Positions 53,544 through 61,548 of a DNA stretch of 64,000 bases are shown one piece after another. Both the position numbers and the translations under genes were made by a program. Numbering within the stretch: the stretch's first letter is position 1; each line of letters starts with the position of its first letter. The notes beneath the pieces were generated by a model. The model ran no database searches and was not told where the DNA came from. It saw only the letters and a list, made by a program, of their open reading frames with translations. Origin of the DNA: CAWBAT01 sp046331665 (lineage in GTDB: Bacteria; Acidobacteriota; Terriglobia; Versatilivoradales; Versatilivoraceae); assembly GCA_046331665.1 (NCBI GenBank), contig JAXLQK010000032.1:7477-71476 (forward strand). The letters run 5' to 3'.

Positions 53544-55229
53544 GTGATCCTGATGCCGTCGGCCCAAAATGACACCAAGCACGCCAATACCAAGCCTCAG
53601 CCTCCAGCGTTTCCGGTTCAACTACGGGACATTACCCGGCAGGCCGGTATTCTCTTTGTGCACAATACCGGAGGTTTTGGCAAAAAGTATCTCCCCGAAA
53701 CGATGGGAGCCGGTTGCGCTTTTATCGACTATAACAACGACGGATGGCAGGACATCATTCTGATGAATGGAATGGACTGGCCAGGGCACAAGCGCCGCAG
53801 CAGTTTTCCTGCCCTATACCGGAATAACAAAAATGGGACTTTTACCGACGTCACCCGGGAAGCCGGCCTCGCCGTCGAAATGTATGGCATGGGAGTGGCG
53901 ATCGGCGATTTCGACAATGATGGCTGGGACGATATTTTCATGACGGCGCTGGGTCCAGATCATCTTTTCAAAAACCTTGGCAATGGAAAATTCGTTGAAG
54001 TCACGCAAAAAGCCGGCCTGGACAACACGGATTACGGATCCAGTGCCGCCTGGTTCGACTACGACAAGGACGGCGATCTGGATCTCTTTGTGTGCAACTA
54101 CGTCCAATGGACACCGCAAACCGATATCTATTGTTCGCTGGATGGCGTCAACAAATCCTATTGCACTCCAGAGAGTTACAAAGGAGTCTCCTGCCGTCTG
54201 TATCAGAATCAAGGAAATGGAAAGTTCTTGGACGTCACCCAGAAGGCCGGTGTCTTGGACCCTACCAGCAAAGCTCTGGGCGTGGCTGTCTTCGACGCCA
54301 ATAATGATGGCTGGCCGGATTTAGTCGTGGCCAATGACACGCAGCCTAACAAGCTCTACATCAACAACAAGAATGGCACCTTTACCGAAAAAGGCGTCCC
54401 CGCGGGAATCGCTTTCAGCGAAGATGGGACCGTCCGCGGAGCGATGGGGATTGACGCAGTGGATTACGATGGATCGGGATCGGCCAGTTTATTAATCGCC
54501 AACTTCTCGAACGAGATGCTGAATCTTTATCATAACGAGGGTGGGAAAGGCTTGTTTGTCGATGAGGCTCCGACTTCGGCCGTCGGCCAGGCCAGCCTCT
54601 TGACGCTGGCTTTCGGTTGCTTCTTCTTCGACCTCGATTTGGATGGACGGCCGGATATCTTCGTCGCCAACGGACACGTCGAAAATGACATCAATAAGGT
54701 TCAAAAAAGGGTCACCTATGCGCAGCCGCCTTTGCTCTTTCAGAATCGCGGGAACAAGCAGTTTGTGGAGATTTCTCAACTGGTCGGCCCAGCCATGCGC
54801 GTGGCCCGTGTTGCCCGGGGAGCTGCCTTTGGCGACATCGACAATGATGGCGACCTGGATATTCTCATCACGATCAACGGAGGCCCCGCCGTTCTGCTTC
54901 GTAATGACGGAGGGAACGCCAACCACTACCTGAGAGTAAAGACCGTTGGAACCAAGAGCAATCGAGACGGCATTGGCGCCGTGGTCCGGCTAAAGCTTCC
55001 CTCGGGAAATCCTTGGTTGACTGTCAAGAGCGGAGGCAGTTACTGCTCTCAAAGCGAATTGCCCGTCACTTTTGGTTTGGGAAATCTCGATCGGGTTCCC
55101 ATGATGGAAGTTAACTGGCCAAGCGGGGTTGTCGACCGAATCTCAAACGTGGCAGCCAATCAGTCTGTGGTCATCAAAGAAGGGAGCGGCCACGCAGAAC
55201 CATGGACACCCGCCAAGCCTGCCAAGTAA
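53544..55229 (+). CDS. CRTAC1 family protein: FG-GAP propeller plus ASPIC/UnbV domain
   Basis: Seven calcium-type FG-GAP motifs are spaced along residues 45-430 (such as DYNNDGWQDIILM, DFDNDGWDDIFMT, DYDKDGDLDLFVC, DANNDGWPDLVVA, DLDLDGRPDIFVA, DIDNDGDLDILIT), the fifth being degenerate (DYDGSGSASLLIA). They predict a seven-bladed propeller. The C-terminal ASPIC/UnbV domain (NHYLRVKTVGT, NRDGIGAVVRLK, GLGNLDRVPMMEVNWPSG) completes the family. The GTG at 53544 gives no signal peptide. A GTG at 53479 with AAAGGA upstream encodes MSPYSLPSTKKALRLSAALF, which joins this frame if one T is added to the T5 run at 53536-53540 and then makes a full signal peptide (583 residues). I think that is the true start. 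Confidence 0.88.
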   Translation: MILMPSAQNDTKHANTKPQPPAFPVQLRDITRQAGILFVHNTGGFGKKYLPETMGAGCAFIDYNNDGWQDIILMNGMDWPGHKRRSSFPALYRNNKNGTFTDVTREAGLAVEMYGMGVAIGDFDNDGWDDIFMTALGPDHLFKNLGNGKFVEVTQKAGLDNTDYGSSAAWFDYDKDGDLDLFVCNYVQWTPQTDIYCSLDGVNKSYCTPESYKGVSCRLYQNQGNGKFLDVTQKAGVLDPTSKALGVAVFDANNDGWPDLVVANDTQPNKLYINNKNGTFTEKGVPAGIAFSEDGTVRGAMGIDAVDYDGSGSASLLIANFSNEMLNLYHNEGGKGLFVDEAPTSAVGQASLLTLAFGCFFFDLDLDGRPDIFVANGHVENDINKVQKRVTYAQPPLLFQNRGNKQFVEISQLVGPAMRVARVARGAAFGDIDNDGDLDILITINGGPAVLLRNDGGNANHYLRVKTVGTKSNRDGIGAVVRLKLPSGNPWLTVKSGGSYCSQSELPVTFGLGNLDRVPMMEVNWPSGVVDRISNVAANQSVVIKEGSGHAEPWTPAKPAK

Positions 55230-55570
55230 GTATCCAAGACGTCCAGCGTTTCTATCTCCCGCCATTAAGCCGAAAGTTGAAGCCGGGGTCGCTGACCCCG
55301 GCCTAGGGACCAGGGCCAGCGGTCTTGGCTACGGACAAGGAGTGGGCTTTTTGAGGTAGATCCCCGGCATATGGCCATCCACTCCATGTTAAAATGGGAG
55401 CGTTTCTTAGTGGCACCGGATGTAACCGACCAGTCATTTGGAATCATTGCTGTCAAACGGTACTGGTGCTTTACCCGAATCATCCATTTTCCACCTGTCA
55501 TCGTCTCACGACTTATTAAATGACCATCGACTTTGGAAGAGTTCGCATGATCCACTGAAAGGACAACGGC
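55230..55570. other. Intergenic region with a perfect GC hairpin
   Basis: 341 bases between two CRTAC1 genes. A perfect 9-bp stem GCCGGGGTC (55282-55290) and GACCCCGGC (55294-55302) closes a 3-base loop, then CTAGGGACC. It has no T-run, so it looks more like a REP-type element than a terminator. The gene that follows has its own AAAGGAC site, so separate transcription is possible. Confidence 0.5.
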
Positions 55571-58500
55571 TTGAATTTCAAAAGACCCGGAACGGTTCTC
55601 ATCGCGGCACTGGTTTTTCTTGCCCTCATTTTTGGCGCAACTCACACCTGGTATTCTTCTCAAGCATCCCAGGCCAAGCCGGACGCCGCACTCACTGACC
55701 AGCAAAAGCTCCTTTATCACACCAATGTCGGGATCGCCTATCTGGAACAATTTAACTTTCGAGAAGCCATTGCAGAATTCGATCAGTGCCTCAAGATTGA
55801 CCCCAACTTTGTTCCCGCTTTGGTTGACTCTGCCCTCGCTCATTACTACCTGCAGGAATTCGTTCCGGCGGAAGAGCTTCTCAAGAAAGCGGTCTCATTA
55901 GCCCCAACCCAGCCAAACACTTTGTTTGCCCTGGGCATGATCTACCGGAATGAAAACCATGCGGACTTGGCCTTGCAGTCGTACTCCAGGATTCTGGAAA
56001 AAGATCCGCTCGATTCTCCAACCCTCTATCAGGTGGGACAGATTTATTTGAAGAAACAAGATTATGCAAAGGCGGCCGAAATCCTCAAAAAGGTCGTACA
56101 GATTTCCCCGTACGACACATCGGCCCACTATAATCTGGCTACTGCACTTATCCGCAAGGGAGACTCGGCCGAAGGCCAGAAGGTGATGGAGACCTTCACC
56201 CAGCTGCGGGAAAAAGGCGGCATCAGTAGTACGGGAACGCAATATGGCGAGCAGGGCCGCTACATGCTGGCCATCGGAGAATACCCGGACATCAAGAGCC
56301 TGGCGGGGCCCGCAGCTCCGGCACCCCCTAAACCCATCCGTTTTGTCGAAGCCACCAAGGAGGCGGGGATTTCGTTCCAGCACCAAGCCCGTTCTTCGGA
56401 CCTCCAATCAAAGGCTGGGGTCGTGTCCCTTTGGGGTTCGGGTGCCGCCTTCTGTGACTATGACGGCGATGGAAATCTCGACATTTATTTTGCCAATAGC
56501 TCTGCGGACAAAGCCCTCTCTCGAGGCACGCTTTACCACAATAATGGGAAAGGCGGTTTCGAGGACGTCACGGAAAAAGCGGGGATCGTCGCCAACGGGC
56601 AAGGCATGGGGGCCTACTGGGGGGACTTTAATAATGATGGCCATCCGGACCTGTTCTTGACCAATGCCGGCTCGAATCTTTTGTTTCAAAATAATGGAAA
56701 CGGAACCTTCACGGATATCACTGCCAAAGCCGGCGTAGGAGGCGGAGACCACTGGCATCTTTCCGCCGCCATCGCCGATTTTGATCATGACGGCGACCTC
56801 GACATTTACGTGGGAAACTATGCCAATCTTTCCGACATTGCTGCCAAAGGCTCAATAGATCAGGTCATCGCGGAGCTGTCGAAACTGCCGGGCACAGGCT
56901 GTCATCTCTTTCGTAATAACAGCAACGGCACGTTTACCGATGTTGCCGAAGAAGCCCATGTCCAGGAACCCTCGGCCAAGATCTCTTCGACGGCGTTTAC
57001 GGATTTCGACAACCGGCGTGACATCGACTTTTGGACTGTCAGTCAGGGTACAGCGGTCAGCCTCTACAGCAACCAGAGGATTGGAACCTTTCTTGATGTA
57101 CACCCGGAGCTCGAAGGCATTGACCTGAAAGATGTGTTCAGCGTCACGGTGGGCGATTACGACAAAGATGCCTGGATGGATACGGCCTTGGCCCTCCAGT
57201 CAGGCCCCGTGGTGCTTTTCAAGAATCTGGGGAATGGAAAGTTCAAAAAAGACCAGGTGCTCGCTTCCCAGAATGGATCAGCCCCAGGCCAAAATTGGAC
57301 CACACAGTTTTTCGATTACGATAACGACGGCGATCTTGACTTGCTGGTGTTAAAAGGAGGATTGACCGCTGAGCGTTCCGAACATCAAGGACCCGAACTT
57401 TGGGAGAATCTGGGATATGGAAGATTCCAGAACGTCACGGAAAAAGTCGGGCTGAGTGCCTTTCAAGGCAGGCCATTTCGGAGTGTTTCCCTGGGAGATT
57501 TTGATAATGACGGTGATGCCGACCTCTTGTTGACGGTCAATGGCGGCGCTCCCCTTTTGTTGAGAAATGAAGGAGGTAACCAAAACAATTGGATCAAAAT
57601 TCGCGTTCGCGGAACCAATAGCAACAAGAGCGGAATTGGCACCAAGGTCGAAGTGAAATCCGGAGCGTTGTGGCAGAAGATTGAAATCAGCGGAGGGAAT
57701 GGTTATCTTTCGCAGAGTCCTCCGGAATTTATCTTCGGGTTGGGCCAGCACACCATGGTGGATGCATTGCGCCTGCTCTGGCCGGGCGGCGTCCTGCAGT
57801 CTGAAATCAACCTTCCCATCAATCAAACCAAATTAGTCAACGAGCTGGACCGCAAAGGGACGTCCTGCCCTCTGCTCTATACCTGGAACGGGCAACGATA
57901 CCAGTTTGTGACGGATTTTCTCGGGGGCTGTGCCATCGGCTACTTGGAACCCACCGGTCAATACAGCACGCCGGATACGGATGAGTACATCAAGATTAGC
58001 TCCGATCAGTTGAAGCTCAACCGGGGACTTTACTCCATGCGGATCAACAACCAATTGGAGGAGGTGCTCTACATCGATCAAACGGAACTGGTGGTTCTAG
58101 ATCATCCCTCCGAACTCGAGCTTTTTCCCAACGAGCGGTTGATGCCGGAGCCTCCCTTTCCTGCTTTCCAGGTGATTGCCGCGCAACAGGCTCGCCCCCC
58201 GCAAGCCGCATGGGACCAGCACCATCATGATGTTCTTCCTCAGCTCTCGGCAGTCGACCGCAAAACCGTCGATGATTTCAAGCTTCTTCCCTATAAGGGC
58301 TATGCTGAAGAGCACGAATTGGTGCTCGACTTGGGGAATTTGTCCGGGAAAAAGGAGATTCAGTTACTCATGACAGCCTGGATCGACTATGCCGATTCCA
58401 CTGCTAACTTCAAGGCCTCTCAATCCGGAGCCCAGCTGATTGCGCCTTACCTCCAGGTAAAAAATCCCAAGGGGGAATGGCAGACCGTCCTCCCTTCCAT

Positions 58501-59149
58501 GGGCTTTCCGGCCGGATTGCCGAAAACCATGGTCGTGGATTTGAGCGGGAAATTTCTTTCCTCGAATTATCAAGTACGGATTGTGACCAGCATGCGAATC
58601 TATTGGGATCAGATTCTCGTCAATACTTATCAAGGCGAGCCTGCCTACCGGCTGCATCGCCTTCCCGTTCAGGCGGCCGACTTGCGATTCCGAGGCTTCC
58701 CCCGCGAAATCAGCCCTGACGGGAAGCGGCCTTTCCTTTATGACTATGAACAGATTGACCCTGTGGCACCTTGGAAAAGCCACACGGGAGACTATACGAG
58801 ATTCGGCGACGTGACGGCTCTACTGCGGGCTAAAGAAGACCAATACGTCATCCTGCGCAACGGAGATGAGATTCAGCTCGACTTTTCCGCCGCCCAACTC
58901 CCGCCATTGCCTGCCGGCTGGAAACGGTCTTTCTTTCTTTATGCCGATGGCTTCGGTAAAGACATGGACCCGCACTCCGCGACACCGGATACGGTCGAGC
59001 CACTGCCTTTTCACCGCATGAGCCGTTATCCATATTCCAGCAACGAAAAGGGGCCAGACAGCGAGGCCTTTCGCCGCTATCAACAGGAATACAATACACG
59101 GCACGTGCCTCACGTCTACAGTCAGATCAGCCCGTCAGCCGAGAAGTAA
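55571..59149 (+). CDS. Large TPR-CRTAC1 protein with an unrecognised C-terminal domain
   Basis: The 1192-residue protein has one N-terminal signal/membrane helix (about 8-25), TPR repeats (about 45-215), seven FG-GAP motifs (about 270-690: DYDGDGNLDIYFA, DFNNDGHPDLFLT, DFDHDGDLDIYVG, DYDNDGDLDLLVL, DFDNDGDADLLLT, with the fourth and fifth degenerate as DFDNRRDIDFW and DYDKDAWMDTA), an ASPIC/UnbV domain (about 680-760) and a further ~430 residues (763-1192) with no motif I can assign, starting GTSCPLLYTWNGQRYQFVTD. Start is TTG at 55571, supported by AAAGGAC eight bases upstream. It is exported or membrane-tethered. With the cytochrome and the other CRTAC1 gene it forms one same-strand block. 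Confidence 0.85.
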   Translation: MNFKRPGTVLIAALVFLALIFGATHTWYSSQASQAKPDAALTDQQKLLYHTNVGIAYLEQFNFREAIAEFDQCLKIDPNFVPALVDSALAHYYLQEFVPAEELLKKAVSLAPTQPNTLFALGMIYRNENHADLALQSYSRILEKDPLDSPTLYQVGQIYLKKQDYAKAAEILKKVVQISPYDTSAHYNLATALIRKGDSAEGQKVMETFTQLREKGGISSTGTQYGEQGRYMLAIGEYPDIKSLAGPAAPAPPKPIRFVEATKEAGISFQHQARSSDLQSKAGVVSLWGSGAAFCDYDGDGNLDIYFANSSADKALSRGTLYHNNGKGGFEDVTEKAGIVANGQGMGAYWGDFNNDGHPDLFLTNAGSNLLFQNNGNGTFTDITAKAGVGGGDHWHLSAAIADFDHDGDLDIYVGNYANLSDIAAKGSIDQVIAELSKLPGTGCHLFRNNSNGTFTDVAEEAHVQEPSAKISSTAFTDFDNRRDIDFWTVSQGTAVSLYSNQRIGTFLDVHPELEGIDLKDVFSVTVGDYDKDAWMDTALALQSGPVVLFKNLGNGKFKKDQVLASQNGSAPGQNWTTQFFDYDNDGDLDLLVLKGGLTAERSEHQGPELWENLGYGRFQNVTEKVGLSAFQGRPFRSVSLGDFDNDGDADLLLTVNGGAPLLLRNEGGNQNNWIKIRVRGTNSNKSGIGTKVEVKSGALWQKIEISGGNGYLSQSPPEFIFGLGQHTMVDALRLLWPGGVLQSEINLPINQTKLVNELDRKGTSCPLLYTWNGQRYQFVTDFLGGCAIGYLEPTGQYSTPDTDEYIKISSDQLKLNRGLYSMRINNQLEEVLYIDQTELVVLDHPSELELFPNERLMPEPPFPAFQVIAAQQARPPQAAWDQHHHDVLPQLSAVDRKTVDDFKLLPYKGYAEEHELVLDLGNLSGKKEIQLLMTAWIDYADSTANFKASQSGAQLIAPYLQVKNPKGEWQTVLPSMGFPAGLPKTMVVDLSGKFLSSNYQVRIVTSMRIYWDQILVNTYQGEPAYRLHRLPVQAADLRFRGFPREISPDGKRPFLYDYEQIDPVAPWKSHTGDYTRFGDVTALLRAKEDQYVILRNGDEIQLDFSAAQLPPLPAGWKRSFFLYADGFGKDMDPHSATPDTVEPLPFHRMSRYPYSSNEKGPDSEAFRRYQQEYNTRHVPHVYSQISPSAEK

Positions 59150-59533
59150 AGGCGTTGCCTATTCCCCAGTTTTGGAGTGCGGGAGCGTGGGAGTGTCCCT
59201 CCCTGCTCCCGCTTTCCCGGATGGCAGCTTGCTGGCATCCAAGCGGCGAGCGATTCAGGCCAGCTGCTCATGGTAGAACGAGAGCTCCGCGCGCGTTCTC
59301 AGATCTAGCGTGCGCGGAGCGCCCGCTCCACCCAAGTCGGTGGAGGGCGGAACTCTGCGACGCCGTACGGCGAATGCCGTCGTCAAGTACATTAGCGAAG
59401 TTTCTCCCAAGGGAAGACAATTGCCGGTTACCGGCTGCAACGGCCTCGTGGAACTCGGCCCTCCATTTGAAAACGTCTTGTTCGAGTGCGGAGTTCTGCG
59501 GCGCCGGCATGGTATGCGATCTAAGAGCAGGTC
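59150..59533. repeat. Non-coding GC-rich region with overlapping palindromes
   Basis: 384 bases with stacked dyads: GCGGGAGC (59179-59186) with GCTCCCGC (59205-59212); GCTCCGCGC (59284-59292) with GCGCGGAGC (59312-59320); GGAGCG-CC-CGCTCC (59316-59329); CTCCACC (59326-59332) with GGTGGAG (59339-59345); and the perfect palindrome CGCCGTACGGCG (59361-59372). A near-copy of GCGGAACTCTGCGACGCCG occurs at the other end of the gap (GCGGAGTTCTGCGGCGCCG). ORFs here on both strands are explained by the high GC. It looks like a REP-type repeat array. Confidence 0.6.
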
Positions 59534-59992
59534 ATGCTCATGCTCGTCCAAAAAATCATTTCAGGGGGACAGACCGGCGTCGACCGGGCAGCTCTCGATG
59601 TCGCCTTGGAACTGGGAATCCCCTGTGGGGGCTGGTGTCCTAGAGGCAGACTGGCTGAGGATGGGAAAATCTCCGAACGGTACCCGCTCCAGGAAACCGC
59701 CACTGCTGATCCCGGCACCCGTACCGAACTTAACGTCATCCAATCGGATGGCACCCTCGTCCTCACTTGGGGGAAGCCCACTGGCGGCACACTGTTGACC
59801 CTTGTTTGTGCACGACATCATCGCAAACCAATGATGGAAGTAGATCTCGGAGATCCCATGGATCTCCACCCAATCCGCGGCTGGATAACATCTCAGGCTC
59901 TCCAGACCCTCAATATCGGCGGCCCCAGAGAAAGCTACGATCCGGGCTTCATTTATGATCGAGCCAAGAAATTACTTTTGCCCCTCTTCTAA
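59534..59992 (+). CDS. Putative molybdenum carrier / SLOG-fold protein
   Basis: The 152-residue protein begins MLMLVQKIISGGQTGVDRAA, the GGQTGVDR signature of the putative molybdenum-carrier group, related to LOG and YpsA nucleotide-binding folds. Further features are CPRGRLAEDGKI, TRTELNVIQSDGTLVL and a GKPTGGT loop. In some bacteria such proteins carry molybdenum cofactor; in this genome the role is not shown and no moa/moe gene is near. It is flanked on both sides by palindromic repeats and is monocistronic. Confidence 0.85.
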   Translation: MLMLVQKIISGGQTGVDRAALDVALELGIPCGGWCPRGRLAEDGKISERYPLQETATADPGTRTELNVIQSDGTLVLTWGKPTGGTLLTLVCARHHRKPMMEVDLGDPMDLHPIRGWITSQALQTLNIGGPRESYDPGFIYDRAKKLLLPLF

Positions 59993-60052
59993 TCTTCATC
60001 CTGGAGTGGACTCCAATGACGAACTATCGCTGCAACCTCGGACTGCTCTTCC

Positions 60053-60130
60053 TGTAGCGGCGGTCTGTGACCGCCGAATCTGCGATCTTTCCTCTCTGTG
60101 CCCCATCGGCGCTCGCAGAGCGCCGCTACA
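60053..60130. repeat. REP-like element: outer arms with two internal hairpins
   Basis: Outer arms TGTAGCGG (60053-60060) and CCGCTACA (60123-60130) are perfect complements. Inside are two 8-bp hairpins with 3-base loops: CGGCGGTC-TGT-GACCGCCG (60058-60076) and CGGCGCTC-GCA-GAGCGCCG (60107-60125). Confidence 0.8.
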
Positions 60131-60147
60131 TGGCCACTCCTGTAGTT

Positions 60148-60260
60148 GGTAGCCGCGATTGAAGGTTGATTTTGACCTTCAATCGCGGCGGGCCTTTTCG
60201 CCGATCATTTACGAATGCAATCCCGCGATTGCCGGAAAAAGATCGGCAATCGCGGCTACC
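60148..60260. repeat. Second REP-like element with the same architecture
   Basis: Outer arms GGTAGCCGCGATTG (60148-60161) and CAATCGCGGCTACC (60247-60260) match perfectly over 14 bp. Two internal hairpins follow: a 15-bp stem GCCGCGATTGAAGGT (60152-60166) with 60175-60189 and an 8-base loop, and a 12-bp stem CCGCGATTGCCG (60223-60234) with 60244-60255 and a 9-base loop. It is 18 bases from the first element. Confidence 0.8.
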
Positions 60261-60318
60261 CCTAATGTCTTTCGGTGAACTGGGTAAAGGGATGGACGCC
60301 GAGCGATGTTCAGTAATT

Positions 60319-60382
60319 CCCCTCCTCGGAGGGGTGGATGGCTTGAAAGCTATCCGGGGCGGGTCACTACGGTCGACCGTAG
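60319..60382. repeat. Short hairpin and a 16-bp perfect palindrome
   Basis: CCCCTCC-TC-GGAGGGG (60319-60334) is a tight hairpin, and CTACGGTCGACCGTAG (60367-60382) is a perfect palindrome. The palindrome ends one base before the stop codon of the minus-strand gene at 60384. Confidence 0.6.
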
Positions 60383-60383
60383 G

Positions 60384-60680
60384 TCACGAAGACACTTTCT
60401 TGAAGAACGATTTTCTTCGCTCGTTGGGGATCAATACCTGACGCTTCTTGCGGCGGTCAAATACCAGACCACTTTCGATGATCACCTGGATAATCCGAAC
60501 ATAGTCTTCATCAAGAATGCGGGCAATGTCTTTCATGGACATACGATGCACGGCAAATAGGTTGCAGATGGTTGCCTTTCTTTTACTGACAGGGTCCATC
60601 AACGTTGTATCTTGCGTGGGCACGTAGACCTTGCGCGTGAGGACAAAGCCATCTCGAGTTTGTTCGTCGTGATTTTCCAT
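60384..60680 (-). CDS. Small putative helix-turn-helix protein
   Basis: About 98 residues: a short N-terminus (MENHDEQTRDGFVLTRKVYV), then KRKATICNLFAVHRMSMKDIARILDEDYVRIIQVII, which reads like a helix-turn-helix with two helices, then a basic tail (RRKKRQVLIPNERRKSFFKK). That pattern suggests DNA binding, but I do not recognise a named family. The ATG at 60680 is preferred to a TTG at 60686. It is alone, next to palindromic repeats at its 3' end and tRNA genes beyond its 5' end. Confidence 0.6.
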   Translation of the reverse strand: MENHDEQTRDGFVLTRKVYVPTQDTTLMDPVSKRKATICNLFAVHRMSMKDIARILDEDYVRIIQVIIESGLVFDRRKKRQVLIPNERRKSFFKKVSS

Positions 60681-60961
60681 GACCAATTCCGCTTTCTGTC
60701 GGGATTTGATGCGGGGGGCCGAACGCGAATCAACTGAATACCGTTATCGAGACGCATCTTAACGAATCCCCAAGAAACGCACAAGCCCTAACATGGAAAT
60801 TTTTTAGAGGGGTTTGGCTTCTGGATGGGATGAGATCCAGTGGCAAAAGACACCATGGGCTCTCTTTGTGAGATCTTTCTGAATTGCTTCGAGGAGGGCT
60901 ATCGAAAGGAATATCGCTTGACAGTGCCGGGAGATGCCTCTACTATTTTTAGGTTTTTTCG

Positions 60962-61037
60962 GGGCCGTTAGCTCAGGCGGTAGAGCATCTCCCTTTTAAG
61001 GAGAGGGTCGCTGGTTCGAGTCCAGCACGGCTCACCA
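60962..61037 (+). tRNA. tRNA-Lys (anticodon TTT)
   Basis: A full cloverleaf of 76 bases: acceptor GGGCCGT (60962-60968) with ACGGCTC (61027-61033), D stem GCTC/GAGC, anticodon stem TCTCC/GGAGA around loop CTTTTAA (anticodon TTT), T stem GCTGG/CCAGC with TTCGAGT loop, discriminator A and an encoded CCA end. Confidence 0.95.
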
Positions 61038-61112
61038 GTTCAGCAACGAGTCTCCCCGCCTCGCCACACCCGATGGACTTCGCGCCGCCCGCGGCCGTTG
61101 CCTTCACCTGCT

Positions 61113-61190
61113 GTCCCGTTCGTCTAGCCCGGCCTAGGACACCGCCCTTTCACGGCGGCAACAGGGGTTCGAATCCCCTACGGGACGCCA
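61113..61190 (+). tRNA. tRNA-Glu (anticodon TTC)
   Basis: 78 bases: acceptor GTCCCGT with ACGGGAC, anticodon stem CCGCC/GGCGG around loop CTTTCAC (anticodon TTC), T arm AGGGG-TTCGAAT-CCCCT, discriminator G and an encoded CCA (61188-61190). It follows tRNA-Lys by 75 bases on the same strand. Confidence 0.95.
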
Positions 61191-61548
61191 TACTTGCCAA
61201 TAATTCAAGAAAAATAGCTCTAGTCTTTGGTTATTCATTGATGAAAATCAAAGTTATGATCAAAGGCTCTAGTTCTCGAGGTGCGATTCCGCTTTTTGCG
61301 ATCTGAACCTCAATTAAGTTATTTGCTAAACTCCGTACCCTCAATGATTGGTGTGGGAGCGATCTCTCTGCTAAGTTTTGAAAAGCTACAACTAGTTCAC
61401 TACATCTTTCAAGGCCTTGACCAACCCTCTAGCCTGGCTGTATAGGAATAGGGAAAACCCGGTCAAATGCCTCCTTCCTTCCTCAATTTCGTGGTTTAAG
61501 GTTGTGATACACTAGCGCAGAGAGAAATCTCGTTATCATGAGTTCTCT
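61191..61548. other. Intergenic stretch with no identified feature
   Basis: 358 bases between tRNA-Glu and the lipoprotein gene. A small plus-strand frame from 61073 overlaps tRNA-Glu and is not a gene. No T-run hairpin is seen after the tRNA. Confidence 0.4.

Noticed and set aside
59155..59643. Plus-strand frame of 162 residues before the molybdenum-carrier gene
   Set aside because: It overlaps palindromic GC-rich DNA and the real gene in another frame, and has no recognisable motif.
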